DNA of 20,709 bases from a virus. Shown here piece by piece: positions 1 through 8,221 of this stretch; the first letter of the stretch is position 1; each line of letters begins with the position of its first letter. The stretch is from positions 1 through 20,709 of the IMG/VR virus record IMGVR_UViG_3300046323_000570; one strand, 5' to 3'. The notes under the pieces are model-generated. The model had not been told where the DNA came from, did no database searches, and saw only the letters and a list, made by a program, of their open reading frames with translations. The position numbers were made by a program, and so were the translations under genes.

Positions 1-2
1 AA

Positions 3-1061
3 ACGATCAAGGCTGGTGAGCGCTACGACGATCAGCTTAAGCGCCTGAACTTCACGTTTGACGCGCTTCAAAAGAAGTTCGCGGCCCCGCTGATCGCTAA
101 GGTAACCGATCTCTTTGACCGGCTCAGCAAGACCCTCACTTCAAAGGGGATGGCCCGTGCCGTGGACGCCCTGTCCACCGGCTTTGAGCACCTGATCCTG
201 GCGGCCGGGGCTGTGATCGATTTGTTCGGGTGGCTCACGCAAAACGAAACCGTGGTGACCGTGGCGATCTTCGCCATCACCTCAGCCGTGGTGGGTCTGG
301 CGGCTTGGGCTGTGACCCTCGGACTTTCCTTCACGGGAGCCGCCGCGGCGGCCATTGCGGCTTGGGTCGGGGCCGCGGCTCCCTTCCTCGCGCTCGGGGC
401 GTTGATCGTTCTGATCGCGGATGACATTTTGACTTTCATTGAGGGTGGTGATTCAGCCCTCGGGGATCTGATCGCGTGGCTCAGCGAAATCGATCCGGAG
501 TCCACACCGTTTGTCAAAATGCTCAAGACAGCCGGATCGCTTCTGTTCGATCTCACGAATGAAGCCAAGTGGAAGCGCATGGGCCAAGCGATCACTGACT
601 GGGTGCTTTCTCCCATCACGGCCCTGGTGGATTCCCTCCACTGGGTCTTGGACAAGCTGGGTGTGGCGGACAAGTTCAACCCGAACGTGAAGACCAGTCT
701 TGATGAGATCGCGCCCATGTCTGGAGGCTTCCCCGGCATGAGTGATCCCCTCAACACGGGCGGCCAATCGTTCGGGGATGCTTTCGCGGCCAAGTTTCCC
801 GGCGTGGCCCCTCTGGTGGACAAGCTGGACGGGTGGAACATGAGCGCGGGCAACTTCGTTTCTTCGCGCTTCAACGAGACTGGGGCCGGCAACATCCCGG
901 GTGGAGGCTCGAACACCACCACCATTGGTGACGTGAACGTGATCCTCCCGCCAGGCGCAACCGCCACTGACCCGGACGCCATCGGCTCAGCCGTGCGCAA
1001 GGCCGTGAGGGAAGAACTCGGAACCGAACTCAGCAACGCCCAAGGCGCGGTGGGGACCTAA
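3..1061 (+). CDS. Tail tape measure protein, C-terminal part (5' end outside window)
   Basis: The reading frame is open from the window edge to the TAA, so only the C-terminal ~352 residues are present. The tape measure protein sets tail length and occupies the tail tube before DNA ejection. The visible part has a long alanine/glycine-rich hydrophobic stretch (about nt 250-430), as expected for the membrane-active section of these proteins. It is followed by an acidic ADDILTFIEGGDSALG-type motif that is common in tape measure proteins of contractile-tail phages. The C-terminus is Gly/Thr-rich, then a short charged helix. The next gene, a Dit-like tail protein, starts 3 nt after the stop, which agrees with the usual order tape measure then distal tail/baseplate. 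An internal ATG at 150 is not needed, because coding continues upstream of it. Family assignment is by motif and gene order. Confidence 0.85.
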   Translation, partial: TIKAGERYDDQLKRLNFTFDALQKKFAAPLIAKVTDLFDRLSKTLTSKGMARAVDALSTGFEHLILAAGAVIDLFGWLTQNETVVTVAIFAITSAVVGLAAWAVTLGLSFTGAAAAAIAAWVGAAAPFLALGALIVLIADDILTFIEGGDSALGDLIAWLSEIDPESTPFVKMLKTAGSLLFDLTNEAKWKRMGQAITDWVLSPITALVDSLHWVLDKLGVADKFNPNVKTSLDEIAPMSGGFPGMSDPLNTGGQSFGDAFAAKFPGVAPLVDKLDGWNMSAGNFVSSRFNETGAGNIPGGGSNTTTIGDVNVILPPGATATDPDAIGSAVRKAVREELGTELSNAQGAVGT

Positions 1062-1064
1062 GCC

Positions 1065-1661
1065 ATGACAACTGAACTCAGCTTCACCCGCGGGCAATCG
1101 CTTAAAACGATCCCGTTCGACACAGCCACCCGGCAAGCCACGTTCTCAGCCGACCTCACGAACTCCCCTCAGGAGCGTGGGGGCCTGACTACGGACGGTT
1201 GGACCAACAAGCCGGACGCCCTCTCCCTCAACTGCACTCTGACTGACACTCCGCTCAGCCGGCCGGGAGGGGGCACCGGGGCCACGGCTGAGGTAGGCCG
1301 GGCCGCTCGGTTGCTCAACGAACTGATCGAGGTGAAAGCGGCCGGCTTGCTGTGTGCCGTGTCCACCCCCTGGAGACAATACGACTCCATGCGGATCCAA
1401 ACGATCGTGGTCAACGATGACAAGCCCAAGTCAGGGGCCCGAGCGTTTACGATCACCCTCCAGCAAAGCGTGGTAGCCGATTCGATCACCGTGCCTCAGG
1501 TGACGGCTTCCGAGCGCAAGCCCCAGCCCTCCACAGACAAGGGGAAAAAGGGGACCGATGACGCGGACGCGAACAAGGGGAAACAGTCCTACATTCAAAA
1601 GATCCGCAAGGGGATCTCTGGTGGGATCAAGCAACTGATCCCAGAAAGTTTCATGAAATGA
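1065..1661 (+). CDS. Dit-like distal tail / baseplate protein
   Basis: This 198-residue protein begins with a beta-rich domain (residues ~1-120). It contains a 'FDTATRQATFSADLTNSP...' stretch and 'LSLNCTLTDTPL', which resembles the N-terminal domain of Dit-like tail proteins that form a ring between tail tube and baseplate. The C-terminal ~50 residues are lysine-rich and low complexity (KGKKGTDDADANKGK), then a basic helix ending in PESFMK. The stop overlaps the next ATG (ATGA), so translation is probably coupled to the following plug-type protein. Position directly after the tape measure gene supports a tube/baseplate adaptor role. The assignment rests on recalled family appearance plus synteny, so the exact family is less certain than the structural role. 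Confidence 0.7.
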   Translation: MTTELSFTRGQSLKTIPFDTATRQATFSADLTNSPQERGGLTTDGWTNKPDALSLNCTLTDTPLSRPGGGTGATAEVGRAARLLNELIEVKAAGLLCAVSTPWRQYDSMRIQTIVVNDDKPKSGARAFTITLQQSVVADSITVPQVTASERKPQPSTDKGKKGTDDADANKGKQSYIQKIRKGISGGIKQLIPESFMK

Positions 1662-1996
1662 TCACGATCCCAATCACGAACCCCACTCCCCGGTTCTCTC
1701 AGGGTGTGGACCTGGACGGTGTGGCCTTCATCCTCGCTTTCGAGTGGAACGATCGTGATGAGACCTGGAGTTTCAACCTCCTGGACTCAGACTCCGTGCC
1801 GCTGGTTACCGGGGTCGGTGTCCGCGTGGGCCTCCCGCTACTCAACCGCCACACGGGCATTGCAGGCCCGGCCGGCGTGCTTGAAGCGATCGATACCTCA
1901 GGCGCTGGGCTGGATCCGGGGTTTGCGGATCTGGGTGAGCGCGTGCAACTTCTCTACACGCCGATCGGTGAGATCCCCGCTGATTTCAGGGTGTAA
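1658..1996 (+). CDS. Small baseplate plug-type protein (Pam3 gp18-like)
   Basis: The product has 112 residues, is beta-rich, and has no signal peptide or membrane segment. The pattern 'ITNPTPRFSQGVDLDGVAFILAFEWNDRDETWSFNLLDSD' (an all-beta start, then a W-rich strand) resembles the short proteins found between the Dit-like gene and the hub gene in minimal myophage baseplates. There they act as a plug beneath the hub (Pam3 gp18; recalled, not searched). It starts with an ATGA overlap on the preceding stop and ends 2 nt before the hub ATG, so it sits inside the baseplate operon. Synteny is the stronger part of the evidence. It could also be a general small tube-terminus protein. Confidence 0.6.
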   Translation: MITIPITNPTPRFSQGVDLDGVAFILAFEWNDRDETWSFNLLDSDSVPLVTGVGVRVGLPLLNRHTGIAGPAGVLEAIDTSGAGLDPGFADLGERVQLLYTPIGEIPADFRV

Positions 1997-1998
1997 CC

Positions 1999-2835
1999 AT
2001 GGAACTCTTTGGACGCCGCTACACCCTGACCGTTGGAACCGTCCAGATCAAGGGTGAGCCTGGGAAGGGTTTGCGGATCGCTTTCAAGGTCCACGCTTCA
2101 CTGGCCAAGGATCCGAACACAGCGGAGATCAAGATCTACAACCTGAGCCCGGACAACCGGGCCAAGCTCCAGGGGAAGGGAGTTCCGATCATCCTGTCCG
2201 CTGGTTATGACACCACGGAAGCCTCGATCTTTTCAGGGGACTCCCGCTACATCACACACGAGTCAGAGGGCCCTACGTGGGTGACGAAGATCCAGAGCGG
2301 GGACGGGGAAAGGATCTTTGCATTCGCGCGCATGAGCAAGAGCTATGCGGCCGGAGTGTCACCCGGGACGATCCTCCGTGAAGCCGTGGCGGCCACCAGT
2401 CTCAAGCCGGGGAACCTGGAAGCGGCCATAAGTGAGATCCCGCGGGGAGGTCTGGCCACTTATGCCCGTGGCTACGTGGCCCACGGACGGGCCATTGACG
2501 TGATCGATTCGGTGGCCAAATCGATCGGGTTCTCCGTGTCCGTGCAAAGCGGCGTGCTTCAATTCCTCCGCGGTGGTGTGGCTCCAGGACCGGCTGTGTT
2601 GCTCAGCCCCAAGACAGGCTTGGTGGGCTCCCCCGCGTTCTCCAACCCGGAGAAAAAGGGAGAGGCCCCGAGGCTCTTGGTCAAGTCCCTACTCCAGCCC
2701 TCGATCGTTTGCGGGGGTCAAGTCTCCGTGCAAAGTGAGAACGTCAAGGGTGCGTTTCGAGTTCAGAAGCTGGACCACACGGGTGACACCATGGGTTCCG
2801 AGTGGTATACCTCGCTTGAGGTCAAAGGACTGTGA
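1999..2835 (+). CDS. Baseplate hub protein (gp27/late-control-D-like)
   Basis: The product has 278 residues. Its N-terminus 'LFGRRYTLTVGTVQIKG' followed by 'GLRIAFKVHASLAKDPNTAEIKIYNLSPDNR' is characteristic of phage hub proteins whose first beta-barrel mimics the tail tube protein. The later part (VSVQSGVLQFL...LLSPKTGLVGSPAFSN...LLQPSIVCGGQVSVQS) fits the second barrel of the same fold. The protein would bridge the tail tube to the central spike encoded next. Its TGA overlaps the GTG start of the spike gene (GTGA), suggesting coupled translation and matched stoichiometry. No catalytic motif is visible. Confidence 0.72.
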   Translation: MELFGRRYTLTVGTVQIKGEPGKGLRIAFKVHASLAKDPNTAEIKIYNLSPDNRAKLQGKGVPIILSAGYDTTEASIFSGDSRYITHESEGPTWVTKIQSGDGERIFAFARMSKSYAAGVSPGTILREAVAATSLKPGNLEAAISEIPRGGLATYARGYVAHGRAIDVIDSVAKSIGFSVSVQSGVLQFLRGGVAPGPAVLLSPKTGLVGSPAFSNPEKKGEAPRLLVKSLLQPSIVCGGQVSVQSENVKGAFRVQKLDHTGDTMGSEWYTSLEVKGL

Positions 2836-3641
2836 ATCAAGCCAACACGACTCTTGCTCAGGTGATCCGCTCCTACGTTGCGGCCGGGGCGGCTGAGTTG
2901 CGCGTGTGTACGGTTGGGCGAATCGAGCGTTTCGATCCGGTCAAGCAAGTGGCGGACGTGAAACCGTTGCTCAAGGATTCGGTTGAGGGTGAGGACGGTC
3001 AGGAGATCGTTGAGTCCCTCCCGGTGATCTCAAATGTCCCGGTCCACTTCCCCGGTGGTGGTGGGTTCGCGGAAACCTGGCCGGTGGCCGTGGGTGACCT
3101 GTGCTCACTCGTGTTCACGGACCGATCCATTGATCGTTGGTTCTCCAACGGTGGTGAGGTGGATCCGGTGGATCTTTCCCGCCACCTCCTGAGCAATGCC
3201 ACCGCGCACATGGGGGTCAGGGACTCTCAGTCAGTCCTGGCTGAGTTCGATACGGCCCGAGCGGTCTGGGGGAACAAGGGCCCCCGGATGGCCGCGGATG
3301 GAACGTCCCTCCACCTGGGTGTTGCTCACAACGAGAGTGGTACTCAGGACGCTGTGAGGGGAACCGCGTTCCTCAACGCTTTGGATCAATTCCTCACCAT
3401 GCTGGACACGAACACCACCACGGCTGGAACTGGCCTGAGCACGGCCGGCACTTCGATTACCAGCGCGGCCCCGCTCAACGCGGTTCCTATGTACGGTGGC
3501 GCTCTGGCCTCTCCCGCGCTGGTTGCGGCCGGGGCCGCGCTGGCCTCAGCCGGGGCCGCGGTCACGGCCATCAAGGCCGGGATCACTTCGTTCAAGGCGC
3601 TCTGGTCCACCCTCTCAACGAACAAGGTAAAGACTCCATGA
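2832..3641 (+). CDS. Baseplate spike protein, gp138-like N-terminal domain
   Basis: The product has 269 residues and starts at a GTG that overlaps the hub stop. The N-terminal half contains an OB-fold-like segment 'VCTVGRIERFDPVKQVADVKPLL', a proline/valine strand 'PVISNVPVHFPGGGGFAETWPVAVGDLCSLVFTDRSIDRW', and a 'VDPVDLSRHLLSNATAHMGV' histidine region. That order is typical of the gp138 spike family, the membrane-piercing tip of contractile tails. The C-terminal ~80 residues are Ala/Thr/Gly-rich (TAGTGLSTAGTSITSAAPLNA; ALVAAGAALASAGAAVTAIKAG) and may form a coiled or low-complexity tail. The stop overlaps the next ATG. No visible iron-binding HxH tip could be assigned with certainty. Confidence 0.78.
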   Translation: MNQANTTLAQVIRSYVAAGAAELRVCTVGRIERFDPVKQVADVKPLLKDSVEGEDGQEIVESLPVISNVPVHFPGGGGFAETWPVAVGDLCSLVFTDRSIDRWFSNGGEVDPVDLSRHLLSNATAHMGVRDSQSVLAEFDTARAVWGNKGPRMAADGTSLHLGVAHNESGTQDAVRGTAFLNALDQFLTMLDTNTTTAGTGLSTAGTSITSAAPLNAVPMYGGALASPALVAAGAALASAGAAVTAIKAGITSFKALWSTLSTNKVKTP

Positions 3642-4159
3642 TCGTCAAGGCTTGGGAGAAAGAGCGGGCCCAGCTTGTGGCGGACGCCATGAGGGATCTT
3701 ATCACCATGGGGGTCACGGGTGCGGAGTACCAAGATCCGCTGGTGGCCTCAGCGGACGTGCCGGTTTCCGCGGATGCTCAGGCGCGGCTGGCCGCATACG
3801 GGATCCTTGCCGCGCTCAACACTCATGAGCCGTGGATCACCGTGGGTTCCGGTGGTGCCCCTCCGTTCGAGAACTCTTGCAGCCACTACGCTGGCGGGAA
3901 CCGGCTGGTTCAGTTCCGCAAGGAAAACGGCCGGGTGGTGATCCGCGGGCTGGTTGCCGGGGCATTCCTGGCCACGGTGATCTTTACCCTCCCGCCTGGC
4001 TACCGTCCGAGCCTTTATGAAAACCTGCTCATGTCGGCTGAGGGCATGGACGCAAACTTGGTGGTCCAACCGGACGGCCAGATCTACCTGAACATTGCTT
4101 CTGCCGCGAACCCCGAGAACTACGCCAGTTTTGCCGGCGTGAACTTCTTTCCTGACTAA
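3638..4159 (+). CDS. Short tail fibre / receptor-binding protein
   Basis: The product has 173 residues and starts at an ATGA overlap with the spike gene. A ~60-residue alpha-helical head (MIVKAWEKERAQLVADAMRD...) precedes a beta-rich C-terminal domain. That domain has the pattern 'WITVGSGGAPPFENS...YAGGNRLVQFRKENGRVVIRGLV', then 'ATVIFTLPPGYRPS', a combination common at the C-terminus of phage fibre and receptor-binding proteins. The location directly after the spike suggests attachment near the baseplate centre or to fibres. No enzymatic residues are recognised. The receptor is unknown. Confidence 0.6.
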   Translation: MIVKAWEKERAQLVADAMRDLITMGVTGAEYQDPLVASADVPVSADAQARLAAYGILAALNTHEPWITVGSGGAPPFENSCSHYAGGNRLVQFRKENGRVVIRGLVAGAFLATVIFTLPPGYRPSLYENLLMSAEGMDANLVVQPDGQIYLNIASAANPENYASFAGVNFFPD

Positions 4160-4171
4160 AAGGATCTGACC

Positions 4172-5416
4172 ATGAACTCATTTCAACCGGCTCCCAACGT
4201 AGACGCCAGCGCCACCAAGCGCGGTTTGGTCAACCTGGTGGCTCAGGTGTTCGCTGGGCTCAAGACGTTTACCAACGGGGCGGCCGTTCCGATCAATGTG
4301 GCCTATGAACTCAACGGGAGCGGCGGAAACGTCAACGTGAAATATCGGAGTGGTGACGGCATGGCCGGGTTCACTAACAATGCGGCGGCTTATCTCGGGT
4401 TGTTCCCCGGGACTGGCGCGGCTGGTTGCTCCAGCAACTTCAATGTGGGTGGCACCCTGTACATTGCAGGCAACATCATTGGTGATAGCGCGGGCTCACA
4501 GCGGATCACTTTCCCTGGTGGTGGTTCGGTTCTCAGTATTCGTGGTTCCAATGGCGGTGGGGCCGCGGACGTCGCGATTCGAATGGGTCCGGACTTGGCG
4601 GACGCCTCAGTCAACGCAAACGCCACCATGTTGGAGCTTGCCACCGGCCTGGGTGGGACGATCGTTTCACACGCAACCTTCCACAGTTCCGGCCTCACCA
4701 ACGGGTTCACCCTCAAGGGTGGCGGCACCACGGGGGCGCTTGCGATTAACAACTCTGTGGGTGTGAATCTTTCTTGGAATTCGATCAGCACGCTGCTACT
4801 GGACTCCGGAAAATTCAGACTCTCAAACGCCTCACTCACGTTGGATTCCGCAAGCAACTCCCAAGTGGTGTGCGCCTCCAAGCCGCTTTATATCTACGCC
4901 ACCGGCTCCAGCGGAATCACTGAAACGATCCGGTTGGTAAACAACCGAGCGGACGCCGGCCTTAAGTCCGTGGTGGTTGGTACTGAGAACGCGACCCCCA
5001 ACGCAACCTCAGTGCTCTTTCAGGTGGCCCACTCGATCACCACGGCCGCCACGGACGCAGGTAACGGAACAGGTCTGTTCAAGGTCTACGGAGCCGGCAA
5101 CGTTTCGATCCCCACGGGAGCCGCGATCTATTTCGGTGGGAACATTGCCACGGGTTGCTACGTGTACGGCTCAAGCACCACTCAGCTTGAGCTTGGTTGT
5201 AACAACTCAACCGCGTTCACGCTCACAGCCGCAAAGGGGGTGTTGGTTGGAGCAATGCAGATCGGAACCGCTGGAGCCGCCAGGCCCACCGCAGACGCCA
5301 CCAGCCGCGGGTTGCTGTGGTACTCCAAGAGCGCTGGTGGTGCCGCTGACACCTTGGAAGTTTGCCTTAAGAGTGCCGCGGACACTTACAGCTGGAAGGT
5401 CATTCAAACCGGGTAA
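4172..5416 (+). CDS. Tail fibre protein
   Basis: The product has 414 residues, preceded by a good AAAGGA ribosome binding site. The N-terminal 'MNSFQPAPNVDASATKRGLVNLVAQVFAGLKTF' resembles the linker found at the head of many phage fibres (KRGLVN...Q.FAG.KTF). The middle is a long Gly/Ser/Asn/Thr-rich, beta-structured stalk without enzymatic motifs. The end, 'ARPTADATSRGLLWYSKSAGGAADTLEVCLKSAADTYSWKVIQTG', is a recurrent fibre-tip motif. It sits between the spike/short fibre and the sheath-initiator fusion, in the host-recognition part of the operon. The function is adsorption by inference. Only the fibre-like composition and end motifs are seen. Confidence 0.7.
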   Translation: MNSFQPAPNVDASATKRGLVNLVAQVFAGLKTFTNGAAVPINVAYELNGSGGNVNVKYRSGDGMAGFTNNAAAYLGLFPGTGAAGCSSNFNVGGTLYIAGNIIGDSAGSQRITFPGGGSVLSIRGSNGGGAADVAIRMGPDLADASVNANATMLELATGLGGTIVSHATFHSSGLTNGFTLKGGGTTGALAINNSVGVNLSWNSISTLLLDSGKFRLSNASLTLDSASNSQVVCASKPLYIYATGSSGITETIRLVNNRADAGLKSVVVGTENATPNATSVLFQVAHSITTAATDAGNGTGLFKVYGAGNVSIPTGAAIYFGGNIATGCYVYGSSTTQLELGCNNSTAFTLTAAKGVLVGAMQIGTAGAARPTADATSRGLLWYSKSAGGAADTLEVCLKSAADTYSWKVIQTG

Positions 5417-5434
5417 CCGTACAGGAAAAGATCC

Positions 5435-6364
5435 ATGCCATCCTTTCGACTGGTTGACGATACTGGAACCCCACTCACCACAGCCCTGGCCACCGGCCTG
5501 GCTTTCGCGGCCTATCGCGATCGGAACAACGTGGCCCGGACGCCCCCCACGATCTCCCATCGGGGAGAGGGGCTCTACAGCTTCATTCCCACCGCGGCTG
5601 ACTACTCGGACGGGGTGGGCTATCTGATCGAGTGTGGCACAGGTGCGAACCCTCCCCGCGGGGCCGGGTTCGTTGGGGATGAACACGTGTTCTTTGCCGG
5701 CTACGATGCGGCCGGGGCGTTCCTGGCCGGCCTCACACCAACGATCACCACCTACGTGAAGCCGGACGGTTCACCCGCTACACCGATCCCCACGGTGGTA
5801 GCGCTGGCCCTGGGGCTCTATGCCTTCACCCCGCTGGCCGCGGACCGGATCAACGGTGTGCGGTTCGCAATCGATCTCGGGGCCGGTGCGGTCCCCAACC
5901 GTTACCCGGGTGGAGATCTCGGGGACGGCTTCACCGTGGCCGCTGAGCCCAGCCCCACCCCTGTGGACTTCACGGTCAACACGGACACGGCCGCACCCAA
6001 GGCCCGAGCGCTGGCCTTCAACCTGGAAACCGGAACATTCATCCGCTCGAACGGCCGGATCACTTTCGTGGCGGACCGTGCCGCAATCGGTCAGGCCGTA
6101 GCGATCCACCTCCAGAGTTTCCGGGGTGAGTGGTTCCTGGATATCTTCAACGGCCTCCCGTATTTCGATCAGATTTTGGTCAAGGCCCCCAACATGGTGG
6201 CGATCGAGCAAACACTCAGGCGCGAAATCGAAAGCGTGCCGGGGATCAAAGCCGTGAAGACTCTCAACCTGACTCGCGATAGAGTCAACCGTACCCTTTC
6301 AGTTACTTGGGTTGCTGACTCAGACCTTGGGGAACTCAAGGGAACTGAAACCCTTTCGCCATAA
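5435..6364 (+). CDS. Fusion: two beta-rich repeats + gp25/W-like sheath initiator
   Basis: The product has 309 residues, with a GGAAAAG ribosome binding site before ATG 5435. The C-terminal ~120 residues (about 190-305) have the hallmark of gp25/gpW baseplate proteins that nucleate sheath assembly: 'AIHLQSFRGEWFLDIFNGLPYFDQILVK', then 'IEQTLRREIESVPGIKAV' and 'NRTLSVTWVAD'. The N-terminal ~165 residues are not part of that family. They contain two tandem similar units, with 'GLYSFIPTAADYSDGV' (47-62) matching 'GLYAFTPLAADRINGV' (127-142), followed in both by I..G.GA.P.R...G. Sheath initiators are usually only about 110-150 residues, so this is a fusion. The next gene encodes the baseplate J wedge protein, the usual partner of gp25. 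The function of the added repeats is unknown. Confidence 0.75.
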   Translation: MPSFRLVDDTGTPLTTALATGLAFAAYRDRNNVARTPPTISHRGEGLYSFIPTAADYSDGVGYLIECGTGANPPRGAGFVGDEHVFFAGYDAAGAFLAGLTPTITTYVKPDGSPATPIPTVVALALGLYAFTPLAADRINGVRFAIDLGAGAVPNRYPGGDLGDGFTVAAEPSPTPVDFTVNTDTAAPKARALAFNLETGTFIRSNGRITFVADRAAIGQAVAIHLQSFRGEWFLDIFNGLPYFDQILVKAPNMVAIEQTLRREIESVPGIKAVKTLNLTRDRVNRTLSVTWVADSDLGELKGTETLSP

Positions 6365-6380
6365 CCCGGAGATAACGATC

Positions 6381-7553
6381 ATGCCTGGACCTTACGGAGT
6401 CACACCCACTGGCTACAATCCGAAATCTCTTCAAGAGATCATCACTGACCTTCAATCCGCCTGGCGCACAATCTTTGGGAACGGGATCGATGTTTCCGCG
6501 GACAGTCCGGACGGGTTGATCATTGGGATCTTTGCGGACCGGCTGGCCGATCTCTGGCAAGCGGATCAGGCGACCTATAACGCGGCTTTCCCTGACACGT
6601 CCACGGGTGTTGGCCTCGATCGGGTAATGGCCCTCACGGGGGCTGTAAGGCTCCCGGCTACCAAGTCCCTGGTGGCCGTGGTGCTCAGCGGTGTGGCTGC
6701 AACGGCCATCCCCTCAGGCTCCAGGGCGTCTGTAGCGGGGGCCGGTACTCTGTTCGAGACCACAGGCGCGCTGGTGATCGGTGGAGGCGGGACCGTTGCC
6801 GCAACCCTCAGGGCTGTGGAGTTCGGTCCCATGTATGCACCGGCCGGAACCCTCACGGTGATCGAAACTCCCGTGGCCGGCTGGACTGGTGTCACCAATG
6901 CCGCGGATCAATCTTTCCTCGGGTCCAACGTGGAAACGGATCCGCCCGCTCGGGTCCGGCGTGAACTCACGTTGCGCGCCATTGGGGCCGCCGCGGCGGA
7001 TGCGATCCGCGCTGGCTTGCTTCAACTGGCTGGCGTGACCTCCGCTTCTGTGTTCGAGAATGAAACGGACTTCATCGTTGACTCAATGCCCCCGCGCTCT
7101 TTTGAGTGTGTGGTGGTGGGCGGATCAAATCCGCTGATCGCTCAGACCATTTGGGATCGCAAGCCCTCGGGGATCCCTTCATTCGGGAACACGTTTGACA
7201 CGGCCACTGACTCAGAGACTGTGCCTCACACGATCTATTTCTCCCGCCCTGTGGCCCTCAATGTCTGGGTGACTGTGAACGTGGACGTGAACTCAGACGC
7301 CCCGGAGAACGTGGGAGATCTGATCAAGGCGGCCGTGGTTGCGTGGGGAGATCTCAACCTCAGGCCGGGTGGCTCACTCGTGGCTCAGGCTCTGGTTCCT
7401 ACCGTGTTTGACCAAGCCGGCGTGGTTGACTGTGACGTGCCGTTGATCGGGCTGGCCGTGTCTCCTGGAGCCTCAACCACGCTCAACACCACCCCGCGCC
7501 AGTTGCTGGATCTGGACACAGCGCGGGTTGTAGTCAACGTCACCCGGATCTAG
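6381..7553 (+). CDS. Baseplate J-like wedge protein
   Basis: The start is set at ATG 6381 (MPGPYGVTPTGYNPK) because a CGGAG ribosome binding site precedes it. The 390-residue product has the typical N-terminal pattern 'LQSAWRTIFGNGIDV...SPDGLIIGIFADRLADLWQ', then 'TGVGLDRVMALTGAVRLPA' and the beta stretch 'VVLSGVAATAIPSGSRA'. The central 'ETDPPARVRRELTLRA' is the usual signature region of baseplate J/gp47 wedge proteins. It forms the wedge arms that surround the hub and connect to the fibres. An upstream in-frame ATG at 6312 lies inside the sheath-initiator gene and lacks family sequence, so it was not used. The next gene (7567) is the other wedge component. Confidence 0.88.
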   Translation: MPGPYGVTPTGYNPKSLQEIITDLQSAWRTIFGNGIDVSADSPDGLIIGIFADRLADLWQADQATYNAAFPDTSTGVGLDRVMALTGAVRLPATKSLVAVVLSGVAATAIPSGSRASVAGAGTLFETTGALVIGGGGTVAATLRAVEFGPMYAPAGTLTVIETPVAGWTGVTNAADQSFLGSNVETDPPARVRRELTLRAIGAAAADAIRAGLLQLAGVTSASVFENETDFIVDSMPPRSFECVVVGGSNPLIAQTIWDRKPSGIPSFGNTFDTATDSETVPHTIYFSRPVALNVWVTVNVDVNSDAPENVGDLIKAAVVAWGDLNLRPGGSLVAQALVPTVFDQAGVVDCDVPLIGLAVSPGASTTLNTTPRQLLDLDTARVVVNVTRI

Positions 7554-7566
7554 TAGGTTCAACTCC

Positions 7567-8217
7567 ATGGCATACACGGAGATCACAGATCACGTCACCC
7601 GGGCTCTTGCTCGGCTCAAGACGGTGTTTTCAACCTCCGTTGAGTTCCGCGGAGTGTTGGCCGCGCTGGCGTTGGAATGCCAGGCGTTGGAAACCGCGAT
7701 CCTTTCGGTGCGTGAATCGATCCGCAATCCAGACAACGGTGGCACGGGCAACCTTGCCACCATGGTCAGGGTGGCCAAGCTGATCGGGGCCCGGCCGCTC
7801 GGGACGTTGGCCGCGGTTGACTACGTGAATTTGATCAATGCGCAAATCCAGGTGAACAAGGGTCAGGGTTCCCCGGAAGATCTGATCAACGTTTACAACG
7901 CCATGCTGAAACCCTACACGGGAGATCTGATCGAAATCCTGGACGCTGGGGAGACTGGCGGACAAGGCTACACGTCCGGGCCCGGCGTGCTTCAACTGAT
8001 CAGCCAATTGGACATGGGAAAGTTTGCCACGTTCGAGCAAGCACGGAACGCCATGGCCCTGATCAAGAGCGCCACCCCCGTTGGTAGCCGAACGATCGTC
8101 ACTATGGCGATCGACCCTGTGTTGAACACAGGCGCGATCTTTTTCTGTGACGCCTCAAACACTGATGATTCCGGTTACGGCCTTCTGGCCTCTTTTGATT
8201 CCCCTCTCGTGAGGTAA
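7567..8217 (+). CDS. Baseplate wedge protein (DUF2612 / tail protein I-like)
   Basis: The product has 216 residues. The pattern 'NLATMVRVAKLIGARPLGTLAAVDYVNLINAQIQVNKGQGSPEDLINVYNAML' matches proteins of the DUF2612 type, which follow baseplate J genes and play the part of P2 gpI, completing the wedge and carrying fibre connections. The C-terminal ~60 residues (KSATPVGSRTIVTMAIDPV...CDASNTDDSGYGLLASFDSPLV) are also typical. The ribosome binding site is weak (TAGTAGG), which may keep it at a stoichiometry set by the upstream gene. The next gene is a fibre, as expected. Confidence 0.75.
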   Translation: MAYTEITDHVTRALARLKTVFSTSVEFRGVLAALALECQALETAILSVRESIRNPDNGGTGNLATMVRVAKLIGARPLGTLAAVDYVNLINAQIQVNKGQGSPEDLINVYNAMLKPYTGDLIEILDAGETGGQGYTSGPGVLQLISQLDMGKFATFEQARNAMALIKSATPVGSRTIVTMAIDPVLNTGAIFFCDASNTDDSGYGLLASFDSPLVR

Positions 8218-8221
8218 CACC

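Noticed and set aside
68-1036. Long open frame on the - strand opposite the tape measure gene (322 codons)
   Set aside because: It is antisense to a clear tape measure frame, has no ribosome binding site or recognisable family, and arises from GC-rich codon bias.
6312-6380. N-terminal extension of the baseplate J protein from an upstream ATG
   Set aside because: It lies inside the sheath-initiator gene, lacks family sequence, and a good ribosome binding site supports ATG 6381.
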